From contig CAILHZ010000020.1 in NCBI GenBank assembly GCA_903834135.1, forward strand, positions 1-64,000: a DNA stretch of 64,000 nucleotides. Direction: 5' to 3'. The stretch comes from an uncultured Opitutia bacterium. Its GTDB lineage: Bacteria; Verrucomicrobiota; Verrucomicrobiia; Opitutales; Opitutaceae. The notes below the pieces were generated by a model that worked only from the letters and a program-made list of their open reading frames with translations, made no database searches and was not told the DNA's origin. Positions 18,536 to 28,693 of this stretch are shown here, in pieces; position 1 is the first letter of the stretch, and each line of letters opens with the position of its first letter. A program made the position numbers and the translations under genes.

Positions 18536-19783
18536 ATGCGTCTGCATAAATTTTTACATAATTCGTTCACCAACATCCGCTCCCTCGGAGCTGTTGCCTC
18601 ATTGGCATTGCTATCCGGGTGCTCTTGGCAGTCCCTGCTTGGTCTGGACGGCAAACAATCTACTTTCATCACTGAAGGTCCCGTAGCTAGGACACAGCTG
18701 GATCTTTTTTATGTCACGTGCTACGTGACGTTTGCAATATTTGTCATCGTTGCATCAATTCTTGCATACGCTACAATCAAATTTAAAGCACGCACTCCAG
18801 CTGAAGAAAGTGCTATTCCACCTGAAGAAGGCCATGGCAACCCACTTATCGAGGTAGGGCTTATTGCCGCGTCTGTATTCGCTTTAGTCATTATAGCTGT
18901 TCCGACACTTAAAGGAATTTGGTATACCTACGACGTACCCGTTGAAGAAAAGGCAAATGCTTATGAAATCACTGCAACTGGCTATCAGTGGTGGTTTAAA
19001 TTTGAGTACCTTAATGAGCAAGTTCCTGGAGCAGGCGTATTAACTACCGGTAATGAACTTGTTGTTCCAGCAGGTCGACCAATTCATGTAAATTTACGTA
19101 GCATGGATGTTATGCATAGTTTCTGGATTCCAAAGCTTGCAGGCAAAGTTGATATGATTCCTAACCGCGGTAATTTGCTTTGGTTTAAAGCAGACAAGCC
19201 TGGTTATTTCTGGGGTCAGTGCGCTGAGTTCTGCGGCGACTCCCATGCTTTGATGCGCTTCCGCGTTATTGCACTTAGTCCGCGTGATTTTAACGACTGG
19301 TTAGATCAACAATCTAAATCGTATCGTGTTGTAGCTTCCACTGGATCTGGTTTAGGCAAAGCTCAATTTGCATCGCTTCGTTCGTTTAAAGAAAATGAGC
19401 CAGGTGTATCAGGCGACTTCGAAGTAAGTCCTCTCGATGCCTGGAAAGCTAAGCAGTTTCCTGAGAAGAATGAGAATCCAGAATTGATCACAAGAGGTAT
19501 GCATCTTTTTTCAGAAAAGACCTGTAACACATGTCACATGATTCGAGGCTACGCTGGCGCAGTGGGTGTAGCAGGACCAGAACTTACACACGTTGGCTCA
19601 CGCACAACGATTGCTGGTGGAAACCTTGATAACAACGCTGAGCAGCTTCAGCGCTGGATACATAATCCTGGTGCTGTAAAGCCAGGTAACAAAATGTGGG
19701 TAAATGGTTACCTACTAAATAATATCAAACTGACTTCAGAAGATGAAGTCGCACTTGTCGCATTTCTTCAAAGCCTTAAATAA
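18536..19783 (+). CDS. coxB: caa3-type cytochrome c oxidase subunit II with fused cytochrome c domain
   Basis: CuA motif CAEFCGDSHALM; C-terminal CNTCH heme c site; lipobox LLSGCS. ORF-track start 18512 is a TTG; the ATG at 18536 fits better. Confidence 0.95.
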   Translation: MRLHKFLHNSFTNIRSLGAVASLALLSGCSWQSLLGLDGKQSTFITEGPVARTQLDLFYVTCYVTFAIFVIVASILAYATIKFKARTPAEESAIPPEEGHGNPLIEVGLIAASVFALVIIAVPTLKGIWYTYDVPVEEKANAYEITATGYQWWFKFEYLNEQVPGAGVLTTGNELVVPAGRPIHVNLRSMDVMHSFWIPKLAGKVDMIPNRGNLLWFKADKPGYFWGQCAEFCGDSHALMRFRVIALSPRDFNDWLDQQSKSYRVVASTGSGLGKAQFASLRSFKENEPGVSGDFEVSPLDAWKAKQFPEKNENPELITRGMHLFSEKTCNTCHMIRGYAGAVGVAGPELTHVGSRTTIAGGNLDNNAEQLQRWIHNPGAVKPGNKMWVNGYLLNNIKLTSEDEVALVAFLQSLK

Positions 19784-19812
19784 GCAATATCTAGTTTTAA
19801 ACTCATTTTTGT

Positions 19813-21777
19813 ATGGCTGACGCAATTACTAAATCCGGTTACACGGCACACGACGAGAAGATCACTGCACGTTCTTCTCTATTTTACAGACCTCAAGCTA
19901 AGACTGGCTTAATGAGCTGGCTTACCACTGTGGATCATAAACGCATTGGATTCCTTTACGGAGTCTTTGCATTATTTTTCTTTTTAGTGGGTGGGGTAGA
20001 AGCTTTGCTGATTCGTATTCAGCTGGCCGTACCTAATAATAACTTTCTGTCTGCTCAGCAGTACAATGAAATGTTTACGATGCATGCCACGACTATGATC
20101 TTTTTAGCGATCATGCCACTGAGTGCTGCATTCTTTAACTTTATTATGCCGCTTCAGATCGGAGCACGCGACGTTGCTTTCCCACGTCTAAATGCATTTT
20201 CCCTGTGGGTATTCCTAGCAGGTGCAATCATCGTTAACTTAGGTTGGTTCTTGCACGACGGGGCTCCTAATGGTGGTTGGTTCGGTTACACACCACTGAC
20301 AACTCGCGCTTTCAGCCCTAATCACGCCATTGATATGTGGGTAATGGGTTTACAGCTACTTGGTGTAGCGTCTATTGCAGCTTCACTTAACTTTATCACA
20401 ACGATCATTAATATGAGAGCTCCTGGGCTCACAATGATGCGCTTACCAGTATTTACTTGGATGACCCTCATCACAGCGTTCCTGATCGTTCTATCGTTTC
20501 CTGCAATTACGATTGCTTTAGTTGAACTCATGATGGACCGCTCTTTTTCCACAAACTTCTTTGAAGTTTCTAATGGTGGTATGCCGATTTTATGGACTCA
20601 TTTATTCTGGGTTTTCGGTCACCCTGAAGTATATATTCTGATTTTACCTGGTATGGGAATTATCTCGGAAATTCTTCCGACCTTCTCTCGTAAGCCACTA
20701 TTCGGTTATCCTATTGTTGTATTCTCAGGTGCTTGTATAGGCTTTTTAGGATTCGGCGTATGGAGTCACCATATGTTTACCACAGGTATGGGCACTGTTG
20801 CTACAGCCGCTTTTGCTATGACTACTATGGCTATTGCAGTACCTACAGGTGTTAAGATCTTTAACTGGATTGGTACAATCTGGGGCGGTCATATTTCCAT
20901 GCGTACTCCTATGATGTTCGCTCTCGGATTTATTTGGTTGTTTATGTTTGGTGGTTTCTCAGGAATTATGCACTCCGCAGCTCCTGCTGATGCACAACAA
21001 CATAACAGTTACTTTGTAGTTGCGCATTTCCATTACGTATTAATCGGTGGCTCACTTTTTGCACTACTTGCAGGCATTCATTATTGGTTCCCACTTATGT
21101 TCGGTCGTAAAGTCAGTGAATTCTGGGGTAAATTATCCTTCTGGGTTATTTTCATTGGATTTAATACGACCTTTTTCCCGATGCATTTCTTAGGTCTCAA
21201 TGGTATGCCACGCCGTACCTTCACCTATGATCCTAACATGGGTTGGAATAATTCTAACTTCATCGCAACGATCGGCGCATTTATACTAGGTGTTGGTGTA
21301 ACTATTTACTTTGCTGTGATGGTTTATACCTACTTCAAAGGTGAGAGAGTAAAGAATGATCCATGGGATGGTCGCACACTCGAGTGGAGTCTTCCAAATC
21401 CAGTGCCTGAATATAACTACCGTGTTATTCCTGTAGTCCATGCTCGGGATGCTTTCTGGTATGAAAAGCAGCACAAAGAAGAAATTGCAGCTGAACATGC
21501 TAAGCTAGAAAAAGCAGAATCTGCACACGGCGGCATTCATATGCCATTCCAATCCATTTATCCTTTTATTGCATCTCTTGGTATTTTAATTGGTGGTGTT
21601 GGTGTAGCAACGATCGATTCAAATCCAGATCCTAAAGTCATCGTAGGTAAAAAACTTACGGTATGCTTAATTGGTTTAGGCATATTCTTATATGGAGTAT
21701 ATTGCTGGGCTCTGGAAGGTAACGAAGGTTATCACCTGCACCTTGATGGTCATGATAGCTCAGACACTAAGCACTAA
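19813..21777 (+). CDS. coxA: Cytochrome c oxidase subunit I
   Basis: WLTTVDHKRIGFLYG, WVFGHPEVYILILPGMGIISEI, HNSYFVVAHFHYVLIGG. Confidence 0.98.
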   Translation: MADAITKSGYTAHDEKITARSSLFYRPQAKTGLMSWLTTVDHKRIGFLYGVFALFFFLVGGVEALLIRIQLAVPNNNFLSAQQYNEMFTMHATTMIFLAIMPLSAAFFNFIMPLQIGARDVAFPRLNAFSLWVFLAGAIIVNLGWFLHDGAPNGGWFGYTPLTTRAFSPNHAIDMWVMGLQLLGVASIAASLNFITTIINMRAPGLTMMRLPVFTWMTLITAFLIVLSFPAITIALVELMMDRSFSTNFFEVSNGGMPILWTHLFWVFGHPEVYILILPGMGIISEILPTFSRKPLFGYPIVVFSGACIGFLGFGVWSHHMFTTGMGTVATAAFAMTTMAIAVPTGVKIFNWIGTIWGGHISMRTPMMFALGFIWLFMFGGFSGIMHSAAPADAQQHNSYFVVAHFHYVLIGGSLFALLAGIHYWFPLMFGRKVSEFWGKLSFWVIFIGFNTTFFPMHFLGLNGMPRRTFTYDPNMGWNNSNFIATIGAFILGVGVTIYFAVMVYTYFKGERVKNDPWDGRTLEWSLPNPVPEYNYRVIPVVHARDAFWYEKQHKEEIAAEHAKLEKAESAHGGIHMPFQSIYPFIASLGILIGGVGVATIDSNPDPKVIVGKKLTVCLIGLGIFLYGVYCWALEGNEGYHLHLDGHDSSDTKH

Positions 21778-21817
21778 GTCATAATATTCTTATCCTTTAA
21801 CCAATTATTATAATACC

Positions 21818-22435
21818 ATGAGCTCTGTAGCTTCAGGTGCCATTGATCACCATCACGACTCGACTACCTCTACAGGTATTTCGAACAAAAAGCTCCTTAT
21901 GTGGATCTTTCTTGCTTCGGATTGCATGTTTTTCGGTTGTTTGATTTCGACCCATCTTATTTACCGACTTCATCCTCCTGTAGGTACTCCTCCAGCTAGT
22001 TCTATTTTCAGTATCGAACTAACTTCGTTCTCTACCTTCATTCTTCTTATGTCATCACTGATGATGGCACTCGCAGTGAATGCTATTCAGAAGGGTAACT
22101 TAAAGAGTATGCGAGCATCGTTGGTCTTAACGATCATCTGCGGACTTATTTTCTTAGGCTGCCAAGTGTTCGAGTTTAGTGAATTCGTTCACGTTAAGCA
22201 TCTGACAATTTCTAATAGTATATTAGGAACTACATTCTTCACGTTAACAGGCACACACGGTATTCACGTACTTATCGGTGTTATCTGGCTAACAACCATG
22301 TTGATTTACTCCTACACTGGTCGTTTGAGTGAAAAGGATGCTATCGATGTTGAATCCATGGGCCTATATTGGCATTTCGTGGATATTGTATGGATCGTAA
22401 TCTTCACGGTCGTTTACCTGCTAGAATACATTTAA
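21818..22435 (+). CDS. coxC: Cytochrome c oxidase subunit III
   Basis: LLMWIFLASDCMFFGCLISTHLIYR, GTHGIHVLIGVIWL, YWHFVDIVWIVIFTVVYL. Confidence 0.95.
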   Translation: MSSVASGAIDHHHDSTTSTGISNKKLLMWIFLASDCMFFGCLISTHLIYRLHPPVGTPPASSIFSIELTSFSTFILLMSSLMMALAVNAIQKGNLKSMRASLVLTIICGLIFLGCQVFEFSEFVHVKHLTISNSILGTTFFTLTGTHGIHVLIGVIWLTTMLIYSYTGRLSEKDAIDVESMGLYWHFVDIVWIVIFTVVYLLEYI

Positions 22436-22447
22436 TTTAAAAAGAAC

Positions 22448-22780
22448 ATGAGCCACTCCGCTGTAGCATCTCAGGATCACGGTACAGAACATAGTAAATT
22501 TGAACTCTTTGTTCAGATTGCTATGCTTTTAGCAGTTATTACGGGTATCGAAATTGTTACCGTATACCTTCCTTTTTCTCATACCGCTTTAGTGACGATC
22601 TTAATGTTGTCATCCACAGTAAAGTTTTTGTTCGTTATCTTTATCTTCATGCATTTGCGCTGGGATAAGCCTTTCTGTACGGTCCTTTTCTTTATCGGAA
22701 TGGTACTTGCAGGGTTTACGATGTGGGCTTTACTGCAGGTGTTCTCTGCTCAAGCAAGCATACCGCTTTCGAGTTTATAA
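22448..22780 (+). CDS. Cytochrome c oxidase subunit IV family protein
   Basis: 110 aa, three TM segments, KFLFVIFIFMHLRWDKPF; in the cox operon. Confidence 0.87.
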   Translation: MSHSAVASQDHGTEHSKFELFVQIAMLLAVITGIEIVTVYLPFSHTALVTILMLSSTVKFLFVIFIFMHLRWDKPFCTVLFFIGMVLAGFTMWALLQVFSAQASIPLSSL

Positions 22781-22833
22781 AAACAGGCGGTTTCATACCG
22801 CTTATATCGTAATTAAACTAGTCACTCACTACT

Positions 22834-23610
22834 ATGATCGACTGGTTTGATTGGATATATGAACCTGCTGCACTATATTGCCTCATTGGACTAGGATGGG
22901 CATATGCCCTATGTATTGGGCCACTGAGATCTCGTTTTGAAGGGCAACCTTTATTCCCCAAAAAAGAGGCCCTCTATTTTTATTTAGGACTGAGTATACT
23001 TTTTATAGCTGTTGGCTCTCCATTTGCCCGAATCGGTGCGCTTTATTTATTTAGCGTACATGTGGCTATGCAGCTTTTGATCGTGTTTCCTGCAGCGTCT
23101 TTATTGTTACTTGGTTTACCAAGTTGGATGCTAGATACATTTTTAAGATTACCCATCGTTCGCATATTTGCCCGTATCTTATCGCATCCGTGGCTGATGG
23201 GTGCCTTGTTTGTACTCATGGTAAGTCTTTGGTACGTTCCCCGTGCCTTTCTGTGGGGAGTGCGTAATTCTATTAATCACTGCTGTGAGTATAGTGTCAT
23301 TATAGCGGCAGGAATGCTTATGGCATGGCCACTTCTATCGCCTTCGAAGCTTTACCCTAGCTTTAGGTATGGTACGCGTATGGTGTACCTATTTGGCTTA
23401 GAAGTAGCAATGACTGCTGTCTTTTCTTACCTATTGATGGCTGAACACGCAATCTATCCAAACTATGTTTTAGCACCTCGCCTAATTCCAGGCTTTGATG
23501 TTCTTAGCGACCAAGCTTTTGGAGGTATTCTTTTGTCAGCAATTAGTTCCCTGTTTTTTGTAGGAGCACTTGGCAGTGCTTTTTATCAGTGGTCTAAAAG
23601 TAGCAAATAA
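22834..23610 (+). CDS. ctaG: CtaG-type cytochrome c oxidase assembly factor
   Basis: Polytopic protein with FLGLSILFIAVGSPFARIG, FSVHVAMQLLIVFPAASLLLLGLP and MAEHAIYP; located directly after coxD. Confidence 0.82.
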   Translation: MIDWFDWIYEPAALYCLIGLGWAYALCIGPLRSRFEGQPLFPKKEALYFYLGLSILFIAVGSPFARIGALYLFSVHVAMQLLIVFPAASLLLLGLPSWMLDTFLRLPIVRIFARILSHPWLMGALFVLMVSLWYVPRAFLWGVRNSINHCCEYSVIIAAGMLMAWPLLSPSKLYPSFRYGTRMVYLFGLEVAMTAVFSYLLMAEHAIYPNYVLAPRLIPGFDVLSDQAFGGILLSAISSLFFVGALGSAFYQWSKSSK

Positions 23611-23613
23611 AGC

Positions 23614-24519
23614 TCAAGGTTCTACAGTTAAAGGAAATGAATAGTATTCAACTGTACCTGAAATATTCACTTCCGCCCAGACAGTGTATGTGCCTGGGTC
23701 AGGTAAGGATATATTAAAGTAAAACTCAGGTGAGTGTGAATCCAGGCTATGAGTGACGTGCTGAGGATCTGTCTTAGCGTTGATAAAAGACGTGCGTTGC
23801 TTATCAATAACTATCAAGTGAGCAAACGATCCTAAGCTAGGAATCACTGTAATCATCTCATGATTTTTGGACTTTAAAATTAAGCACAGTTCATACGGCT
23901 GCCCGGCATAAAGAATTGGCGTTGGTTTTATCAGTGTTGCCTGTATCAGATCTGAATGTGTTGCAGCTGGGCTTACTTTTTGCTCACTAGCACTAACTGG
24001 AAAGTTTGTAGAAGTATAGATTTCAGCCTGGGTTGCTTCTGGTGTTATATCAGCAAAGAGACGATAGTTGCCCTCGGTCGTTGGTTTAAAATCAAATGCC
24101 CATCTACCATTCGGTGATATTGGATAGGGTTCAATTAATTGAACGTCATCTAAATGTGGACTTACTAAAATGATTTGAAAATTCTGATTTGTTCCTTCTG
24201 TGAGCTCATGAAGACCGATAGGTTTTCCGCTTGCAGCATAAAGACCAAATGAAGCGTGTGTAGTTTTTCCCGCCTTAAGAGTATCTGCTTCAAAGTAAGC
24301 GATAGTTACTCGTGGAATTCTATTTTCTACAGCTATTACACGGGGGCGGTCTGGATCGCAGAATTGAACACTGTTTGCTCCCTTGGGACTAAAGTCCAGG
24401 TGACTTAGTTTATGAGAATGGGGGATTAAATACACACCTAAACTAAGAGTTAAGGCTGCGAGTGTTATCACCAGCAATTGAGACCTAGGGCTGACTGATT
24501 TGACTTCAGATTGCTTCAA
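23614..24519 (-). CDS. Exported protein of the cox/copper cluster, two beta-sandwich-like repeats, unknown function
   Basis: N-terminal TM anchor; C-terminal PSLGSFAHLIVIDKQRTSFINAKTD resembles the LGA.aHLVvi.ed...H domain found near Sco/copper genes. Confidence 0.6.
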   Translation of the reverse strand: MKQSEVKSVSPRSQLLVITLAALTLSLGVYLIPHSHKLSHLDFSPKGANSVQFCDPDRPRVIAVENRIPRVTIAYFEADTLKAGKTTHASFGLYAASGKPIGLHELTEGTNQNFQIILVSPHLDDVQLIEPYPISPNGRWAFDFKPTTEGNYRLFADITPEATQAEIYTSTNFPVSASEQKVSPAATHSDLIQATLIKPTPILYAGQPYELCLILKSKNHEMITVIPSLGSFAHLIVIDKQRTSFINAKTDPQHVTHSLDSHSPEFYFNISLPDPGTYTVWAEVNISGTVEYYSFPLTVEP

Positions 24520-24531
24520 TGGAGTTGCGGA

Positions 24532-25464
24532 TTAAAGCTGCTTAGGACTGTTTGCTGGAGCCTCTTTATGCATTCGATTAACGAAATCTTGAGGCTCCCA
24601 ATCACTACCATCAGCTCTCCATATAATTTTTCCATTAGCATTGATAAGAAGAGTTGCGAGGGTGTGTTTTACTAAGTCTCCAGAAAATTCTGCAATCACT
24701 CCGAATTGTGTCAGTAGATCTCGTATTGAACCTTCAGGTCCAGTTAAGAACGTATAGTTGTGTGTATTAATTCCTCGTGCTGATGCGTATTCTTTAAGTA
24801 CGCCTGGTGTGTCATTGGTTGGATCTAGCGATATAGAAATAAACTCAATATTTGTAACTTTACTTGCTTCGGCTAAACGCTGCGTAGTCATCATCTTCAG
24901 GGTAGCTGCTGGACACATATCCGCAATCGGACAGCGCGTGTAGATAAAGTTTAGCATCACTTGTTTACCCCTGAAGTGATCACTTTGTACGATCTGTCCT
25001 TCTTGGTTTAGTAGAGAGAACCGTGGAATTACTTCGCCTACTTCTCGGTACGCGGTTTCACCTCTATCGTGAGTTTCTTCTCTGAGTGCAGAAGCGGATG
25101 CGTTTAAAATATCTGTCATTTGGCGATCATCAGGCCAAATATGCTCTAGACGAGCTGGACTATCCGGTATGATTACGAGTTCTGCTTTGATGTGTTCACC
25201 TGCATGCACGAGTGCTGCATCGCTACTAGAGACAGCGAACTCCATCGTCATTGCCGGCATAAAGCCTACTACGGCTTGATGCCGCACTTTAAGTGTTTGA
25301 GTTTTAATGTCCACGGATAGTACCTCACCAACAAGTGGATAATGTTTTTCGTCGTTGTGCTGAGCTGGTGGCTTAGTAGGGGTAGGACTTTGTACGCTAG
25401 CTTGCTTTGAACAGCTAACGACTAGCAGAAGGCCTAATACGATAAAGAAGGTATTTATACGCAT
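24532..25464 (-). CDS. SCO1/SenC family protein with N-terminal CusF-like copper-binding domain
   Basis: Lipobox VVSCSK; CusF-like VGFMPAMTMEFAV; Sco motif NFIYTRCPIADMCPAATLKM and a distal conserved His (VKHTLATLLIN). Confidence 0.9.
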   Translation of the reverse strand: MRINTFFIVLGLLLVVSCSKQASVQSPTPTKPPAQHNDEKHYPLVGEVLSVDIKTQTLKVRHQAVVGFMPAMTMEFAVSSSDAALVHAGEHIKAELVIIPDSPARLEHIWPDDRQMTDILNASASALREETHDRGETAYREVGEVIPRFSLLNQEGQIVQSDHFRGKQVMLNFIYTRCPIADMCPAATLKMMTTQRLAEASKVTNIEFISISLDPTNDTPGVLKEYASARGINTHNYTFLTGPEGSIRDLLTQFGVIAEFSGDLVKHTLATLLINANGKIIWRADGSDWEPQDFVNRMHKEAPANSPKQL

Positions 25465-25551
25465 GAGAATAGTGAATTAGAGCTGGTAAAAAGTTGTCAA
25501 AGAGTTTGCTGAAATTGAAAAATTTGCTTCTTATATTCGTTTTGAATTTAC

Positions 25552-26532
25552 ATGGCTACAATGGCACAACCTTCACAGAACCATCGCTACTCAGCTGCTT
25601 TAGCGGCGTTTGCTGTTTTGGGCAGTGCCTGGGTCTTTGTATTGGTTACTTTAGGCGCATTTACAACAACCATCAATGCAGGAATGGCATTTGCTGATTG
25701 GCCTCTATCCAATGGCTCGTTTAATCCGCACGGTTGGTTGACCAATATTTCTATGTTTGCTGAGCATGCACATAGACTCAGCGCTACGACTATGGGGCTT
25801 ATAACGATAGCCCTAAGTCTGTGGATATTGAAAACGGATCAAAAACAGTGGTTACGTAATTTAGGGCTATGGGCTATAGGGATGGTTGTCTTGCAAGGTA
25901 TTGTGGGTGGCTTGCGCGTTCTTTTAGATGGAGTAAATTTCCCAGGATTTGAAATGACTATAGGTCAGATGTTACGAATTCCTCATGGAATTATTGCACA
26001 AGCTTATGTCTGTATTCTAATCGCGATAGCAACCGGCTGCTCAAAGTCTTGGATTACAAAACCAATACATGTTTCAAATAGTGTGAAACGTTTAGGTCGC
26101 TGGTGTGTGGCTCTGCTTTTCATGCAACTTACAATTGCTGCTGTGATGCGGCATAATAATGCAGGTATGGCGATTCCCTCGTTTCCTTATTCAAGTAGTG
26201 ATGGATCACTGCTTCCTCAGGTGTGGAGTTTTAAAGTAGCTATCCATTTTGCGCACCGAGTGATGGCCTGTGTGCTTACGGTTCTTCTAACACTATTTGT
26301 AGTTAAAATATGGCGAGATAAGGCTGCGACTACAGGTATGCGTTTTGGCGCTTCAACGCTTTTATGTTTACTTGGACTGCAGTTGTTACTGGGTATGTCT
26401 ATTATATGGTCACTCAGAGCTGTAGCGATTACTACAGGACACGTCGTAGTGGGTGCTTTGACTTTGGCTACCTGTTTTTGGCTCATGTTTTATTCTCATA
26501 GAGATCATATCGAAGAGGGGATTTCCTCATGA
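25552..26532 (+). CDS. ctaA: Heme A synthase (COX15/CtaA)
   Basis: TINAGMAFADWPLSNGSF, EHAHRLSATTMGL, FAHRVMACVLTVLL, TGHVVVGALTLA. Confidence 0.92.
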   Translation: MATMAQPSQNHRYSAALAAFAVLGSAWVFVLVTLGAFTTTINAGMAFADWPLSNGSFNPHGWLTNISMFAEHAHRLSATTMGLITIALSLWILKTDQKQWLRNLGLWAIGMVVLQGIVGGLRVLLDGVNFPGFEMTIGQMLRIPHGIIAQAYVCILIAIATGCSKSWITKPIHVSNSVKRLGRWCVALLFMQLTIAAVMRHNNAGMAIPSFPYSSSDGSLLPQVWSFKVAIHFAHRVMACVLTVLLTLFVVKIWRDKAATTGMRFGASTLLCLLGLQLLLGMSIIWSLRAVAITTGHVVVGALTLATCFWLMFYSHRDHIEEGISS

Positions 26533-27425
26533 GTACTCAAACGACAGTAACTGCTCCAGCTGCTACTTTTTCAGATTACCTTGAGTTAACTAAGCCAAGA
26601 TTAAGTTTACTTTCTGTATTAACAGCTTTGGTGGGTTATTATGCCAGTAAGCCTGAGCATGATTTACTCACACTTTTATACGTCTTTGTTGGAACCAGTA
26701 TGGCTGCTGGCGGTGTAGCAGTACTCAATCAGTGGCTTGAATTTGATACGGATGCACAAATGCACCGTACCGCGCAACGCCCCATTCCTTCTGGCAAGGT
26801 TCCTACTGGTTCTGCATTCGTTCTTGGCTCCTCCTTGTGTCTTTTCTCCTGCATGGGCATCTTTGCTTTAGTGGGTCATCTTGCTGCTCTTTTTACTGTG
26901 CTCACGATTGTGACTTATTTAGGCTGGTACACCCCGGCAAAGAAGTTTTCACGCTGGAGTACAGAGATCGGAGCTATTGCTGGAGCTTTCCCTCCGCTCA
27001 TTGGATGGGCTGCGGGAGAGGGTAGGATTAGTGCTTTGGGATGGATACTTTTTGCCTTCATGTATTTTTGGCAGATGCCTCATTTCATGGCTGTGGCGTG
27101 GATTTATAGAAAAGATTATTCCGCGGTTAATTTCCCTATGCCAACAGTCACAGATGATACGGGTCGTTGGGCTGCTGGGTGGTCATTTGTTAATACAATA
27201 CTTTTACTTGTGATTAGTCTTTTACCCTACACCTTACATTTGGTTAGTATTTACTACACAGTTTTTGTAGGAATTTTAGGACTATGGTTTTTATGGCGTG
27301 CTATTATATTCTTAAATCCTGAAGGTCGTGATCAATCGGCACGTAAACTTTTTCTTGTTTCAATAACTTATCTTCCCCTTGCTTTAGGGGCACTTGTGAT
27401 CGATAGACTTTTCATACGACCATGA
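26529..27425 (+). CDS. ctaB: Protoheme IX farnesyltransferase (heme O synthase)
   Basis: LELTKPRLSLLSVLTALVGYY, NQWLEFDTDAQMHRTAQRPIPSGKV, FAFMYFWQMPHFMAVAWIYRKDY. Confidence 0.96.
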   Translation: MSTQTTVTAPAATFSDYLELTKPRLSLLSVLTALVGYYASKPEHDLLTLLYVFVGTSMAAGGVAVLNQWLEFDTDAQMHRTAQRPIPSGKVPTGSAFVLGSSLCLFSCMGIFALVGHLAALFTVLTIVTYLGWYTPAKKFSRWSTEIGAIAGAFPPLIGWAAGEGRISALGWILFAFMYFWQMPHFMAVAWIYRKDYSAVNFPMPTVTDDTGRWAAGWSFVNTILLLVISLLPYTLHLVSIYYTVFVGILGLWFLWRAIIFLNPEGRDQSARKLFLVSITYLPLALGALVIDRLFIRP

Positions 27426-27853
27426 CTGTAACACAAATACCGCTGTTTAACGCATCTATGAATGCACTCGCCACGGTACTGATATCCGCTGGCTTTATTT
27501 TTATTAAAACGGGTAATAAAACAGCACATCGTAAAGCGATGCTATCTGCTGCTGTTGTTTCAGCTTTATTTTTATGTGGCTATGTGACGTATCACTATTT
27601 GCGCCGTGGCCTGCATACGCCGTTTGGTGGTACAGGAATAATTGCTCGTATTTACTATACGATGCTTATTTCTCATATCACATTAGCAGTGGCGATTACT
27701 TACTTAGTACCAAAGACCTTTGCTTTAGCCTTAAAAGGTGACTACGTACGCCACAAAGCTTGGGCTAAGATTGTTTTCCCTATCTGGTGGTATGTTTCCG
27801 TGACTGGGGTGCTTGTATACTTCTGTTTGTATAACTGGTGGCCAGCTAAGTAA
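27422..27853 (+). CDS. DUF420 family membrane protein
   Basis: 143 aa; NKTAHRKAMLSAAVVSALFLCGYVTYHYL, HKAWAKIVFPIWWYVSVTGVLVYFCLY; typical position after ctaB. Confidence 0.88.
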   Translation: MTVTQIPLFNASMNALATVLISAGFIFIKTGNKTAHRKAMLSAAVVSALFLCGYVTYHYLRRGLHTPFGGTGIIARIYYTMLISHITLAVAITYLVPKTFALALKGDYVRHKAWAKIVFPIWWYVSVTGVLVYFCLYNWWPAK

Positions 27854-27856
27854 AAG

Positions 27857-28627
27857 TTAGAACTGTAGGTGCTTAACAGTAGCTCCGTTATTGATGAGCT
27901 GTTTAAGAGCATCGATACCAATTTGAATGTGATCTGAGACAAACTTTCTGTTTACCTCTTGGTCACTGATATCTGTTTTAATTCCTTCTGGTAGCATGGG
28001 TTGATCTGAAACTAGTAGAAGAGCACCAGTTGAAATTTCATTGTAAAATCCGGTGATAAATAGGGTTGCTGTTTCCATATCTACAGCAATTGCACGGATC
28101 TTCTTGAGGTACTTTTTAAATTCTTCGTCGTGTTCCCAGACTCTTCGATTGGTTGTATAAATTGTGCCTGTCCAGTAGTCGCGTTCATGATCTCGAATCG
28201 TCGTAGAGATTGCTTTCTGGAGTGCGAAAGCTGGCATAGCTGGCACTTCTGCAGGGAAGTAATCATTACTTGTACCTTCACCGCGTATTGCTGCTATAGG
28301 TAGAATTAAATCACCAATTTCAGCACGGTGCTTAATTCCTCCACATTTTCCTAGAAATAGCACTGCTTTGGGGTGAATTGAGCTTAATAAATCCATAATG
28401 GTAGCCGCAGTAGCGCTACCCATTCCAAAGTTTATTATCGTTATGTCGCCCGCTGTAGCATTAGGCATGGGCTTATCACGACCAATCACAGGTACGTTGT
28501 TTAATTCAGCAAAACGGTCGACGTAATTTTGGAAATTAGTCAGTAGTATGTATTGGCCAAACTTATCTAGCGCGTTACCCGTGTACCTGGGTAGCCAATT
28601 TGTTACAATTTCTTCACGTGTTGTCAT
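27857..28627 (-). CDS. amn: AMP nucleosidase
   Basis: ITIINFGMGSATAATIMDLLSSIHPKAVLFLGKCGGIK, AVDMETATLFITGFYNEISTGALLLVSD. Confidence 0.88.
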   Translation of the reverse strand: MTTREEIVTNWLPRYTGNALDKFGQYILLTNFQNYVDRFAELNNVPVIGRDKPMPNATAGDITIINFGMGSATAATIMDLLSSIHPKAVLFLGKCGGIKHRAEIGDLILPIAAIRGEGTSNDYFPAEVPAMPAFALQKAISTTIRDHERDYWTGTIYTTNRRVWEHDEEFKKYLKKIRAIAVDMETATLFITGFYNEISTGALLLVSDQPMLPEGIKTDISDQEVNRKFVSDHIQIGIDALKQLINNGATVKHLQF

Positions 28628-28693
28628 ATAACAACACTAGAGATCTACTGAAAAAAAGGCACCACTAAAATAAGGATCTCGAAATGACTTAGT

